Shown here: positions 7,845 through 16,511 of the stretch, piece after piece | Position numbering within the stretch: position 1 is the stretch's first letter | Layout: every line of letters begins with the position of its first letter | NCBI GenBank assembly: GCA_032355985.1 | Contig: JAUKVZ010000001.1 | Coordinates: 434,001 to 498,000 of the forward strand | Reading direction: 5' to 3' | Origin: Sarcodiotheca gaudichaudii | Taxonomy: Eukaryota; Rhodophyta; Florideophyceae; Gigartinales; Solieriaceae | Length of the DNA stretch: 64,000 nucleotides | Position numbers and translations under genes: made by a program | The notes under the pieces: model-generated | The model's input: the letters and a program-made list of their open reading frames with translations, nothing else | What the model was told of the DNA's origin: nothing | Databases searched by the model: none

Positions 7845-8600
7845 TCAAGCCAGCCAGCGGCCGCCATCGAGCCGAATGATCTCGCCGGTGATGTACGTCG
7901 CCTTCCTCGCCAGCCAGCTGACCACCTCAGCCGCATCCTCGGGCGTGCCCGAACGCGCCAGCGGCACGCGGCTCAGATAGGCCTGCTGCAATTCCTCGGT
8001 CGATTCGAATCCGCTCTCAGGAAACGCGACCACGCCGGGCGCCACGCCATTGACGCGAATATCCGGAGCGAGATCGCGAGCAAGTGAACGAACCATCTCC
8101 GCCAGCGCTGCCTTGGACATGGAGTACGCGCTGAAATCCTTGCGAGGCCGACCCAGCGCATGCATGTCGCACATGCACACCACGCATCCGCCGCCATCGA
8201 GCCTTGAAGCAGCGAGCATCTTGTGAAGCGCCTGTGTCAGCAGAAGCGGCGCCAGCGCATTGACTCGATACTGACGATCAGCATCGCCGGCGTCGATCGA
8301 ACCAAATGGCGTCGACTCATACATCGAAGCGTTGTGCACGAGCACATCGAGTCGATCGAACTCGCTCACGAGTTGGTCTTTGATCGCTTCGCAGGCATAT
8401 TCATCCGCGAGATCGGCCTGAATCGCGATGACGCGCGAGCCTTCCGATCGCAGATCGTCCGCCGATGCGCGAGCTTCGTCCGCGCTCGACCGGTACGTCA
8501 GGGCGACATCGAATCCGTCGGCGACCAGGCGCCTGCAGATCACGGCGCCGACCCGACGGGCGCCGCCGGTCACGAGCGCAGCCGGGCGATCACTGCTCAC
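7845..8600 (-). CDS. Short-chain dehydrogenase, pteridine reductase (FolM/PTR1)-like
   Basis: This 251-residue Rossmann-fold oxidoreductase begins with the cofactor loop TGGARRVG; the paired arginines are typical of NADPH-dependent FolM/PTR1 pteridine reductases. It also has HNAS and the catalytic YSMSK. Where most SDRs carry the catalytic serine, this one has aspartate in CMCDMHA, 14 residues before the tyrosine, as PTR1 does. FolM makes tetrahydromonapterin, the cofactor of bacterial phenylalanine hydroxylase, and phhA is also in this window. The start is GTG and overlaps the upstream membrane-protein stop as GTGA, so the two genes are probably coupled. A generic 3-oxoacyl reductase remains the alternative. 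Confidence 0.75.
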   Translation of the reverse strand: MSSDRPAALVTGGARRVGAVICRRLVADGFDVALTYRSSADEARASADDLRSEGSRVIAIQADLADEYACEAIKDQLVSEFDRLDVLVHNASMYESTPFGSIDAGDADRQYRVNALAPLLLTQALHKMLAASRLDGGGCVVCMCDMHALGRPRKDFSAYSMSKAALAEMVRSLARDLAPDIRVNGVAPGVVAFPESGFESTEELQQAYLSRVPLARSGTPEDAAEVVSWLARKATYITGEIIRLDGGRWLA

Positions 8601-8917
8601 GGTTCGTTCCGATATGGAGGCCCGTCCGGATCGAGATCCACCGTGTCGTCATTCGGATCCGAGCCGTCGGATCCGTCCGAATCGGCCCGAGCTCCAGCCC
8701 GGACGCCCGCCAGAGCCCAGGCGTCAAGATGATCCTTCCGGTCCGATACGTCGCGGGTATGTGAAGAATTGCTTCGCATGCGCCGGAGGGCGGTCAATGT
8801 CAGGACGAAGACAAGAAACACGAGTAGCAGCGCCGTAGCCGCGATTGCGAGGCCTACGGCGCTCTCGAGCGGCTCAGAGGCCTCGACCGGGCTTGAAACT
8901 GCCAGAAGGCGAACCAT
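8597..8917 (-). CDS. Small single-pass membrane protein with aspartate-rich tail
   Basis: The protein has about 106 residues from the ATG at 8917. One strong transmembrane helix lies near residues 17-40 (GLAIAATALLLVFLVFVLTL), followed by a basic stop-transfer patch (LRRMRSN). The last 30 residues are rich in aspartate, glycine and serine. I do not recognise a family. Its stop overlaps the GTG start of the SDR, so it is the first gene of a two-gene unit. The open frame continues upstream of 8917, but the sequence there has no protein-like pattern and I left it out. Confidence 0.55.
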   Translation of the reverse strand: MVRLLAVSSPVEASEPLESAVGLAIAATALLLVFLVFVLTLTALRRMRSNSSHTRDVSDRKDHLDAWALAGVRAGARADSDGSDGSDPNDDTVDLDPDGPPYRNEP

Positions 8918-9150
8918 TACCAGAGGATAGTGCGTACAGATCTGTGAGGAGTTCCCGGAACCAGCTCGGATACAATCCAGCCGGTTGTAGGAACTGCTCA
9001 GGCCCGTCCGTCTGAGATGGCCGGGTGGTTTGAGTGCGTCGCATGCATAGGGCGGCGACGACGAATCCGGGATCTCTTCACTCGCAGAGCCCGGAGGGCC
9101 GATTCGGAAAGGAATGGCGGGACTGTCTTGTCCGTCATTGCACACATCCA

Positions 9151-9169
9151 GGCGGCCTTGAGAGCCGCC
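9151..9169 (+). other. Leader hairpin before the S41 protease gene
   Basis: A perfect six-base stem GGCGGC / GCCGCC with a seven-base loop ends 20 bases before the ATG and 11 bases before the GGAG ribosome site. It may shape translation of the protease; there is no T-run, so it is unlikely to be a terminator. A TACAAT -10-like hexamer lies at 8971-8976, without a clear -35. Confidence 0.3.
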
Positions 9170-9189
9170 AGCGCGAGGCTGGAGACGTC

Positions 9190-11412
9190 ATGTCGCGATC
9201 GAAGTTCAGCGGTCTTCTGCATAAGGCAACCCTCACATCCGTGCTCGTCGCGGCCTCAGCGTGCGTCACGCCCGCAGAGGCGGCGCCCGAGACGCTGACC
9301 CTCGAAGGATGGTCTCAGGAGGTCTGGCGAAGCGCCCAGGAGGGCGAGACGCAGCGCGTCTTCGACCTGATCGACAGCGTCCGTGCCGAGAACGAACTGG
9401 AAGAGCTCCAGTCGCTGACAAAGCACAGCGAACGCCGCAAGGAGCATCAGGCGGCCGCTGAGCAGGATCGCGACGAACGCCTCGCGGAGATTCGCACCGA
9501 GCTTCAGGAGCACATCGACGCCGACGAGCTCTCCATGGCTCTGCGCTCCGCAGTGGAGCTGCACGCCCTCACCCGCGTCGCCGAGCAGGATCAGGTTCTC
9601 AATGATCCGGCGATCCTGAGCCTGGTGAGCGAAGCGGAGATGGAAGCTCGCAATGCCGAGGCCGCCAACGAATGGCTCGAGGCCCACGAACTCTTCCTCC
9701 GCCTGCACCTGCTTCATGAGACGGACGCCCGGTACAAGGATGACATCGAGCGCGTCAGCGCCCGCCTTGCCATGATGCGCATGTACGCGCCGAAGCAGCT
9801 GCACGATATGCGCGATTCACAGCGCATCGAGCTGGGCGAGGATCCACTCCCGCCATTCAACGCCCTCGGCGAGTCCTGGAACGCAAAGGTCTCGGACATC
9901 AATCGCATGATGGTGGTGCGAGCGCTGAATACGGCGCACAACTCGCACGTTGATGAAGCCAGCATGTCGGACATGCTGGTGCAGGGTCTCGAGCTCGTGA
10001 AGACGCTCGCCACCACCACGGATCTCAAGGGCGAGTTCCCGGGTCTGGGAGACGCTCGGAAGGTGAACCAGTTCGTCGGCCGCGTCGACAATGAAATCGC
10101 CAAGGCGAAGGCCCTCGGCCCGCGCGCCGGCTACCTCGACCTGCGCCAGACGATGGATCGCCTGCTCAAGATCAACACCTCAACGATTCATCTGCCTACG
10201 CGGGTCGTCCTGCACGAGTTCGGCAACGGGGCGATGAGCGCGCTGGATGACTTCAGCTCGATCATCTGGCCCGACGAACTGCGCCGTTTCGAGCGCAGCA
10301 CGCAGGGGCGATTCACCGGTGTCGGCATCCAGATTTCGCTGGACGAGGCCAACCGGCTGAAGGTCGTGACCCCGCTCGAAGGCACACCGGCCCAAAAGGC
10401 CGGCATTCGCCGCGATGACATCATCGCCGCCGTCGATGGCGAATCGACTCTCGGCATCACGCTTTCCCAGGCCGTCGATCTGATCACGGGTGATCCGGGA
10501 ACGATCGTCACGCTCTCAGTGGAGCGCAAGGACGCGGATGGCCTGCTCGATTTCCGCATCGCCCGCGATGTCATCCCGATCTACAGCGTCAAGGGCTGGA
10601 AGCGCCACGGCGCCCAGGAAGACGACTGGGACTGGTTCATCGATCCCAGCCAGGGCATCGGATACGTCCGCGTCACCCAGTTCAGCGAGGACACCTCCCG
10701 CGAGCTGACGCGAGCCGTCCGTCAGATGAAGTCCAACCCCACGGGGCTCAACGGTCTCATCCTCGATCTTCGATTCAATCCCGGCGGCCTGCTCGACCAG
10801 GCGGTCAATGTCGCCAACCTCTTCGTTGATCAGGGCCTGATCGTCAGCCAGCACGACGGCAACCAGATCATGCGAGGCAGCCAGCATGCTCGCCCGGGCT
10901 TTGCTCAGCTCGACGAGATCCCCGTGGTCGTCCTCATCAATGAGGGTTCGGCTTCGGCAAGCGAGATCGTCGCCGGCTGCCTGCAGGACTACGACAAGGC
11001 CATCCTCGTCGGCGCCCGCAGCTTCGGAAAGGGCAGCGTGCAGAACGTGTATCCCCTCGATTCCGGATCTGCTGCGCTGAAGCTCACCACGCAGTACTAC
11101 AGGCTTCCGCTCGGACGCCTGATCCATCGCCGCGATGGAAAGAGTGCGTGGGGCGTGGAGCCGGACGTCGTGGTTGAGATGCTGCCCGGTCAGATTTCCG
11201 AGGCGCTGCTGCTTCGTCAGGACGCCGATCTCTCGCCTGAACTGGCGAAGCTCGAAGCCAAAGACGATGAGCCCGCCCCGGATCCGGATCGCCTGCTCTC
11301 AGAGGGCATCGATCCGCAGCTCGAGGCCGGCCTGCTGATTCTTCAGACGCAGTGCCTCCAGGGTGTTTCGACGACCGTCATGCTCGACACACCGGTCAAC
11401 GCAGGCTCCTGA
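9190..11412 (+). CDS. S41-family C-terminal processing protease with PDZ domain
   Basis: The 740-residue precursor has a signal peptide ending near TPAEAAPE. A long acidic, mostly helical region of about 340 residues follows, then a PDZ domain (from FTGVGIQISLDE, near residue 374) and an S41 protease domain. The core has ILDLRFNPGGLLDQAV, the catalytic serine in EGSASASEIVAG near residue 588 and the catalytic lysine in SFGKGSVQNVYPL near 613. Such proteases cut exported proteins at their C termini. Family members are often 400-550 residues, so the N-terminal helical region is an addition. The start at 9190 follows GGAG by five bases; the open frame upstream of it is not coding-like. Confidence 0.88.
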   Translation: MSRSKFSGLLHKATLTSVLVAASACVTPAEAAPETLTLEGWSQEVWRSAQEGETQRVFDLIDSVRAENELEELQSLTKHSERRKEHQAAAEQDRDERLAEIRTELQEHIDADELSMALRSAVELHALTRVAEQDQVLNDPAILSLVSEAEMEARNAEAANEWLEAHELFLRLHLLHETDARYKDDIERVSARLAMMRMYAPKQLHDMRDSQRIELGEDPLPPFNALGESWNAKVSDINRMMVVRALNTAHNSHVDEASMSDMLVQGLELVKTLATTTDLKGEFPGLGDARKVNQFVGRVDNEIAKAKALGPRAGYLDLRQTMDRLLKINTSTIHLPTRVVLHEFGNGAMSALDDFSSIIWPDELRRFERSTQGRFTGVGIQISLDEANRLKVVTPLEGTPAQKAGIRRDDIIAAVDGESTLGITLSQAVDLITGDPGTIVTLSVERKDADGLLDFRIARDVIPIYSVKGWKRHGAQEDDWDWFIDPSQGIGYVRVTQFSEDTSRELTRAVRQMKSNPTGLNGLILDLRFNPGGLLDQAVNVANLFVDQGLIVSQHDGNQIMRGSQHARPGFAQLDEIPVVVLINEGSASASEIVAGCLQDYDKAILVGARSFGKGSVQNVYPLDSGSAALKLTTQYYRLPLGRLIHRRDGKSAWGVEPDVVVEMLPGQISEALLLRQDADLSPELAKLEAKDDEPAPDPDRLLSEGIDPQLEAGLLILQTQCLQGVSTTVMLDTPVNAGS

Positions 11413-11514
11413 GAGACGTGTCCTCAAAGCTGAAGGCGAGTGGCGCTCGCTGTCGATAACAACGTCGCGGACGTGTGGGCTGTCGGCCCGCAAAGGCGCC
11501 GCGATGGAGGCTGA

Positions 11515-12147
11515 GTGACCGAGCGCGCCCAACCCGCAGTGATCCTCGACGATGGCGGCCTGCCTTCGCTCGTGGCATGTCTTCTCGAGCCGGATCCTCG
11601 CGTCATCACATCGTGGTGGCCCGGCGGCCAGACCTCGGCCGGATCGCAACGACGCAAGGCCATCGAACGAAAGGTGGATCTGCTCGGGCTCTCCGGGCTC
11701 GAATCCAGCGCCATCGCCACTGAGATATCGAAGGGCGTCGGCGCCGCATCACATGCTGACGCCACGTGGATGTTCCTGGAGGCGGCGGCCTTCGCACAGA
11801 AGAAGGGATGCTCGCGCATCGTCTGGCCCTGCTGCTTTGACGCCGATCTGGAGCAGATCGGGCGGGCAGCCAACAAGGCGATGCTTCTCTCCCGACTCAT
11901 CGAACTGGATGCCCCCGCGACGGGGGAGGGCTCCAGCTTCACGATCGACACGCCGCTCATCGACCTCACCGATCACCAACTAGTCGATCTGGCGAAGGAT
12001 CTGGATGCCCCCCTGGGCGGCTGCTGGTGGTGCCAGAAGGATGCTGAGCAGTCATGCGGCCAGTGCGACAGTTGCCGCCGATGGCAGCCTCTGCTCAGCC
12101 CGGTGATCACCCGGGCTCATGCCGGCGAGACGGTCGATCAGGCGTAG
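11515..12147 (+). CDS. QueC-like PP-loop protein with altered ATP motif
   Basis: This 210-residue protein aligns along its length with 7-cyano-7-deazaguanine synthase (QueC). A C-terminal stretch IDTPLIDLTDHQLVDLA is followed by a zinc knuckle CWWC...CGQCDSCRRW. The N-terminal phosphate-binding loop is not intact: the SGGxDS signature of active enzymes is replaced by DDGGLPS, so the loop serine becomes aspartate and the key aspartate becomes proline. Either it no longer adenylates, or it uses another chemistry. The GTG start follows GGAGG by four bases. It lies between the protease gene and rplU. Another deazaguanine-linked gene, the YhhQ-type transporter, lies at 47652-48485. Confidence 0.65.
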   Translation: MTERAQPAVILDDGGLPSLVACLLEPDPRVITSWWPGGQTSAGSQRRKAIERKVDLLGLSGLESSAIATEISKGVGAASHADATWMFLEAAAFAQKKGCSRIVWPCCFDADLEQIGRAANKAMLLSRLIELDAPATGEGSSFTIDTPLIDLTDHQLVDLAKDLDAPLGGCWWCQKDAEQSCGQCDSCRRWQPLLSPVITRAHAGETVDQA

Positions 12148-12158
12148 TTCGCAGCCGC

Positions 12159-12186
12159 TTGCTTTGGCCGAAGCCATCGCTACACT
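12159..12186 (+). promoter_or_regulatory. Sigma-70-like promoter of rplU
   Basis: TTGCTT (12159-12164), a 16-base spacer and TACACT (12181-12186) lie just past the QueC-like stop. The expected transcript starts near 12193, leaving a leader of about 43 bases that carries AGGAG nine bases before the rplU ATG. Confidence 0.6.
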
Positions 12187-12235
12187 CTTCCTCTTCCCCA
12201 AAGACCCCGGAATGACCCATTAGGAGTGGTGCGCG

Positions 12236-12556
12236 ATGTACGCGATCATTGAGGACAGCGGCAGCCAGATGAAGGTCGAGGAAGGTGCGACCCTGGAAAT
12301 CGATCTGCGCGAGCTGCCGGACGACGCCTCGACGGTCACCTTCGATCGTGTGCTGCTTGTCGGCGGCAACGGCGCGCCCACCATTGGCGATCCGTATGTC
12401 TCCGGAGCCAGCGTCAGCGCTGAGATCGTCGATCGCGAGTTCAAGGACGACAAGATCGATGTGATCAAGTTCAAGCGCCGCAAGGGCTATCGCCGCAAGC
12501 AGGGCCACCGCCAGCGCTACATGCGCGTGAAGGTGTCCTCGATCAAGGGCGGCTGA
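12236..12556 (+). CDS. rplU: 50S ribosomal protein L21
   Basis: The 106-residue protein has the L21 pattern: MYAIIEDSGSQMKVEEG at the start, VLLVGG, a variable middle, and the basic RNA-binding end KFKRRKGYRRKQGHRQRYM followed by V-K-V-S-S-I. It binds 23S rRNA in the large subunit. In most bacteria rplU is followed by rpmA (L27) and often obgE. Here the next gene, lptD, is on the opposite strand and rpmA is absent from the window, so rplU is transcribed alone from its own promoter. Confidence 0.95.
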   Translation: MYAIIEDSGSQMKVEEGATLEIDLRELPDDASTVTFDRVLLVGGNGAPTIGDPYVSGASVSAEIVDREFKDDKIDVIKFKRRKGYRRKQGHRQRYMRVKVSSIKGG

Positions 12557-12624
12557 TTCCGTTTCACAACTTTGTCATCGCCAAGTTCGGCGTCGCCGAG
12601 GCGCTTCATGTGCGCGCCGCGCGA

Positions 12625-15600
12625 TCAACGTCGCCAGAACAGATCGCTCTCTTCCGGCTCGTTGCCGAGGATTTCCTCTTCGCGCGTGAAGATGCGCGGC
12701 CGATCTTCGCCGCCGACACCCACCGGGCGGAATGAGAAAGAGAAGCTCGTGTCGCTTTGAATCTCGTCGTAGACGACGCCGACTTCGAGCGTCCACTGCG
12801 GATTGCGCCGCGTGATCACGCCGCCGATCCGCTGCAGATCAGAGTCATTCGCGTTGTAGGCGGCCGAGGCTTCAATCGCATACTTCCGCGTGAGTTCATA
12901 GCGGGCGCCGGCGTTGATGAATGTCGAATCCAGCGCGTGGATCTCGCGCGCTTCCAGGTAGCTTGAGAAGCCGTAGCCGTGATCAAAGAGAACGCCGCCG
13001 GCGATCTGGCTGAGCACATTGTCATCAACATCCCACGACAACGTGGAGGACAGCGCCACGGCGTTCGTCATGCGCCAGACGGCGTCATTGGTCAGGTACT
13101 CACCGAGATTGGACTCTTCGGGTCGCGTGTAGAAATATCGACCGATGGGGGAGTCGTCGTCTGAATCGCTTGAAGAGTGCACGTACGCCGTGTCCAGCAC
13201 AAGCCAGTCAACGCTCTGCGGACCGTCTGGCCCCTCGCGTTTCGTCTGCCACGTGTTGTTGAGACTGAATCGAACCGTGGCGCCATCGCTGATGCCCTCA
13301 ACGCTCTCGTCGTAGATCGGGAAGTCATCCTGATCCAGATTCGTCGCCGAGGCCCATGCGCCGAAGGAAGGCGTGATGATGTGGCGAATGCGATTGATGT
13401 TCAGGAATTTGTTCTGCGCGCTATTGTCGACACGCACGAAGGACGTCGAGACATCAATGCCTGCGGCGCCCCAGAATCGCGCCTTGTCATCAGAGCCATT
13501 CGGCCCTCTGAAATCCGAGAAGTCAGTGTCATACAGCGTCGCTCGGCCGACGAGATAGGGACGGAAGCGAAATCCCGCCCAGTCCTTCGTCAGTGAAAAC
13601 TCCTGGCGCGCATCGAGACGGGCGACGGTGTTCTCCGGCACGCCCTGCGCCTCAAGCCTGTCCGCCAGCGATTGATCGGGATCAAGCCCGAACGCCGCCT
13701 GCGATCGCTTCTGGGTATTGAAACCGAGCGCCGCCGAGGTCGGATCGGAGAACTGAAGATTCATCGCGCCGACTCGAATGTCGGTGAATGAGTTTAAGTC
13801 AGTGTCGAAGAGCCGGGCCAGAGCAAGCCAGTAACTTGCCTCCGGCAGCCGCTGCACCTGAAAGCCATCGCTCTGAAGCAGATATTCATTCGAGATGAAG
13901 TTGCTGAGTGTTCCGGTCGCTTCCACACGGAACACGCTCTTCTCTCCGGTGTGTCGAATCTGTGCGGATGTGGCGAACTCGCGGCGCGTCTCAGCAAGAT
14001 CCTCGAAGAAGCTGTCGATGAAGTTCTCGTCTGAGATATACGTGGCTTCCGCATTGAGGTCCCACGCGTCGCTCAGCTGGATCTGCGTGTCGGCCAGCAC
14101 GAGGCCTCGATTCTTCTGCGGCGGATCAAGTTCAGCGCCGCTCGTCAGCTTGTCGCGGCCCTCATCGTGGATGTAGTAGCTGAACAGTGAACCTTCACTC
14201 GATTCACGGGACCAGCCAAGATCAAGGCCCACCGCCGGCCCGCGATCGAAATAGCCATCGAGCAGCAGATCGGCGTCCAGCCAGTCATTCACGTCATCCT
14301 CGAAGAGGCCATCGAGGCTGAAGCGCGTCTTGACGAAGCTGTCGCCATGCTTCGATCCGGCCGTCACACGCCGCAGCGAGCCCGGTCGTCCCTCTCCTCG
14401 ATAGCGACTGGCGGTCAGCAGCGGTTTGTCGCCAACCTTGAGGCCGACGTGCTGGGCGTCGATGATCGTTCGCGGCTCGCCCGCATCATCAACTGACTGC
14501 GTGATGGTGACGGACTCGGCGCCGATGGCGAAGAGCGGATCGAAGAACGCGGTGTTCGTAATGGTCGCATCACCAGCGGACCACTGATTCGCAGACTCCT
14601 GACGAATGACGCTGGCGCGCAGATAAAGCGGCAGCCCGTGTTTGGGATCGAACGTCGTGAAGACGGCGTCAAGCACCACGCCGCGATTCTGGCGGATGTC
14701 ATAAAACACGCGCGGGCCGCGAAGCGTGTATTGACCATCCGTGATGGACACATCGCCTTCGAGATAGATGCCGCGTATGTCACCCGGGCCGAAGCTCAGA
14801 ATCTCCGTGATCGCGCCGGGATCGAGGAAGACCACCAGACTTTCGGCAGCAAGCTGCAGCGAGCGATTCTCACCCAGATCCGTCGCCTGTGCGACGACTC
14901 CCCCGGAGATCACCAGCGCGTTCTCCTCTTCACCGGTGACGAAGGTGCGATCCGGCCCATAGAACGAGACGAGCGCGGTGTCAGGGAAGATCGGAAGATT
15001 GGGCGGCGCCTCGAGCAACCGTGACTCCGCCAATGCCGCATCCTGATCCCGCTGCAGGATGGGCCGGCGCTCAAACGCCATCTGCTCGCGATAGATGATC
15101 TCCTTGCGTTGATCATCCGAATCGGCCTGCGCCGTGAGGAACCGTGCGAATCGTTCCTCGCCCGCCACGATGAGCGGATCGCCAGGGCGGCGATCGATGA
15201 ATCGATCCGTTTCGAGTGTGATTTCACCACCCACGATGGCCGTGACCAGCAGTTGCGGGGAGGTCTGCGCGATGCGCGCATCAGCGCCGGGATCATGCAC
15301 ATTCTCAAACCAGATTGCGATCTGTTCGAGCGGCTCTGATTCGAGCTGCACCGGTTCGATCCACACGACGGCTCGATCGGCGGAGAACTCGTATGTGCCG
15401 ATTTTGACCTGAACCTGATTGGACAACAGCAGGCGGCGGGTGCTTCCCTCCGTCCATGCGGCCGCTCGGACGGAACTCAGTTGCACGTCGGCCTGTTGGG
15501 GCTGTGCGGGAAGATCGACGCCGCCAAAGCTGCGGCCGTCAAACCGAGGCTCGTCTTCGCCGGGCTCGAAACCGGGCAGATCCTGTGCGTACGCAGCGCG

Positions 15601-15723
15601 CGTCGCGAGCATCGCGATGACACACGTCAGCAGGATTCGCAGGACACAGACCACGCAAGCACCCGTCCATGAGTTCCGGGATCGTCCGGAGCGGATGCTA
15701 CGGCTCGGAGGGGTCGTCCACAA
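12625..15723 (-). CDS. lptD: LptD-like outer-membrane LPS assembly protein
   Basis: This is a large exported protein of about 1030 residues. After a signal peptide (LLTCVIAMLATRAAYAQD) comes an OstA/LptA-like jellyroll region (AAAWTEGSTRRLLLSNQVQV, residues about 85-330). The C-terminal half has the alternating strands of a large beta-barrel, including YLLQSDGFQVQRLPEASYWL and FRPYLVGRATLYDTDF. LptD inserts lipopolysaccharide into the outer leaflet of the outer membrane. I give the ATG at 15723; a GTG at 15654 would give a more ordinary signal peptide. The start lies inside the 3' end of the CDP-alcohol phosphatidyltransferase, so the two are probably one operon. No lptE-like gene is next to it. 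Confidence 0.8.
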   Translation of the reverse strand: MWTTPPSRSIRSGRSRNSWTGACVVCVLRILLTCVIAMLATRAAYAQDLPGFEPGEDEPRFDGRSFGGVDLPAQPQQADVQLSSVRAAAWTEGSTRRLLLSNQVQVKIGTYEFSADRAVVWIEPVQLESEPLEQIAIWFENVHDPGADARIAQTSPQLLVTAIVGGEITLETDRFIDRRPGDPLIVAGEERFARFLTAQADSDDQRKEIIYREQMAFERRPILQRDQDAALAESRLLEAPPNLPIFPDTALVSFYGPDRTFVTGEEENALVISGGVVAQATDLGENRSLQLAAESLVVFLDPGAITEILSFGPGDIRGIYLEGDVSITDGQYTLRGPRVFYDIRQNRGVVLDAVFTTFDPKHGLPLYLRASVIRQESANQWSAGDATITNTAFFDPLFAIGAESVTITQSVDDAGEPRTIIDAQHVGLKVGDKPLLTASRYRGEGRPGSLRRVTAGSKHGDSFVKTRFSLDGLFEDDVNDWLDADLLLDGYFDRGPAVGLDLGWSRESSEGSLFSYYIHDEGRDKLTSGAELDPPQKNRGLVLADTQIQLSDAWDLNAEATYISDENFIDSFFEDLAETRREFATSAQIRHTGEKSVFRVEATGTLSNFISNEYLLQSDGFQVQRLPEASYWLALARLFDTDLNSFTDIRVGAMNLQFSDPTSAALGFNTQKRSQAAFGLDPDQSLADRLEAQGVPENTVARLDARQEFSLTKDWAGFRFRPYLVGRATLYDTDFSDFRGPNGSDDKARFWGAAGIDVSTSFVRVDNSAQNKFLNINRIRHIITPSFGAWASATNLDQDDFPIYDESVEGISDGATVRFSLNNTWQTKREGPDGPQSVDWLVLDTAYVHSSSDSDDDSPIGRYFYTRPEESNLGEYLTNDAVWRMTNAVALSSTLSWDVDDNVLSQIAGGVLFDHGYGFSSYLEAREIHALDSTFINAGARYELTRKYAIEASAAYNANDSDLQRIGGVITRRNPQWTLEVGVVYDEIQSDTSFSFSFRPVGVGGEDRPRIFTREEEILGNEPEESDLFWRR

Positions 15724-16429
15724 CCGAATCGCCCTCGTGGACGGGTTCTCCGGCCCGTGTGACCTCCCATTCAGATGTATCCGGCGCTGCGCCTCGGGCG
15801 TTCACCTCTCGAACCGATCGAATCAGTCCGATGACCAGTTGCATCGCGCCGATGCCCGTCATCGCCCAGAGCGACACCACGACGATCTGAACGCACTGCA
15901 CACCAGTCGGCTCGACGAGTCGAACAACACACAGCAGCATCCCGAGCGTCGCCAGCAGCGCTTTGAACTCCGTCGGCCCGAACGCCTGAAGCGAAAACTC
16001 GCCAAGCATCTTCGCCTTGATGTTCGTCAGCACGGCCGTCGCGTAGATCAGCAGCACCGTCGCCAGAGCGAGATCGAGTCGACCCGCCGCGACGCCCAGC
16101 CCGATCATCCAGTACGAAAACGACAACGGGTCGGTGAAGTGATCGAGCAACTCGCCGCCGTTGCGGCACTGGTTGGTCTGGCGCGCGTGTGTGCCGTCGA
16201 CCATGTCGGCGATGTGATTGCCGATGACGCCAAACGCCGCCAGGGCGCCGCCCCACGCGTCCGTCGCCGATCGGGCAAAGCCGAACGCTCCCACGATTGC
16301 GATGACATGCCCGATCCCGACGATGCCTTCAGGCGGAAAGGAGCGGGGGATATGCAGCGCGCGATACAGCGGCTTGACGAACGGCGCCACAAGCGGATCG
16401 ATCAGGCTGTGCGAGACGCGTCGTGACAT
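15698..16429 (-). CDS. CDP-alcohol phosphatidyltransferase family protein
   Basis: This is a membrane enzyme of about 243 residues with roughly six hydrophobic segments. It carries the complete family motif D-G-x2-A-R-x8-G-x3-D-x3-D, seen as VDGTHARQTNQCRN followed by GGELLDHFTD, which binds the metal and the CDP-alcohol. It should transfer a phosphatidyl or similar group to an alcohol acceptor, as in phospholipid synthesis; the acceptor cannot be read. I start at MSRRVSHSLI (16429), as sequence further up is not coding-like. Its end overlaps the lptD start, linking lipid and outer-membrane functions. Confidence 0.8.
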   Translation of the reverse strand: MSRRVSHSLIDPLVAPFVKPLYRALHIPRSFPPEGIVGIGHVIAIVGAFGFARSATDAWGGALAAFGVIGNHIADMVDGTHARQTNQCRNGGELLDHFTDPLSFSYWMIGLGVAAGRLDLALATVLLIYATAVLTNIKAKMLGEFSLQAFGPTEFKALLATLGMLLCVVRLVEPTGVQCVQIVVVSLWAMTGIGAMQLVIGLIRSVREVNARGAAPDTSEWEVTRAGEPVHEGDSVVDDPSEP

Positions 16430-16453
16430 AGGCGCAGAGTCGGGTGTGGCGCA

Positions 16454-16486
16454 AGAAAAAACCGCCCGGCGAGAAGCCGGACGGTT
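16454..16486 (-). terminator. Intrinsic terminator after hmgA
   Basis: On the minus strand the near-perfect 11-base stem AACCGTCCGGC / GCCGGGCGGTT has a five-base loop and runs straight into six T residues. It lies 26 bases past the hmgA stop and closes the tyrosine-degradation operon before the next minus-strand gene. Confidence 0.85.
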
Positions 16487-16511
16487 GACAAGCATAGTGA
16501 TGATGCGAGGC

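Noticed and set aside
15419-16426. A 335-codon plus-strand frame across the phosphatidyltransferase
   Set aside because: It is antisense to a gene with an intact CDP-alcohol transferase motif and lptD; composition is shadow-like.
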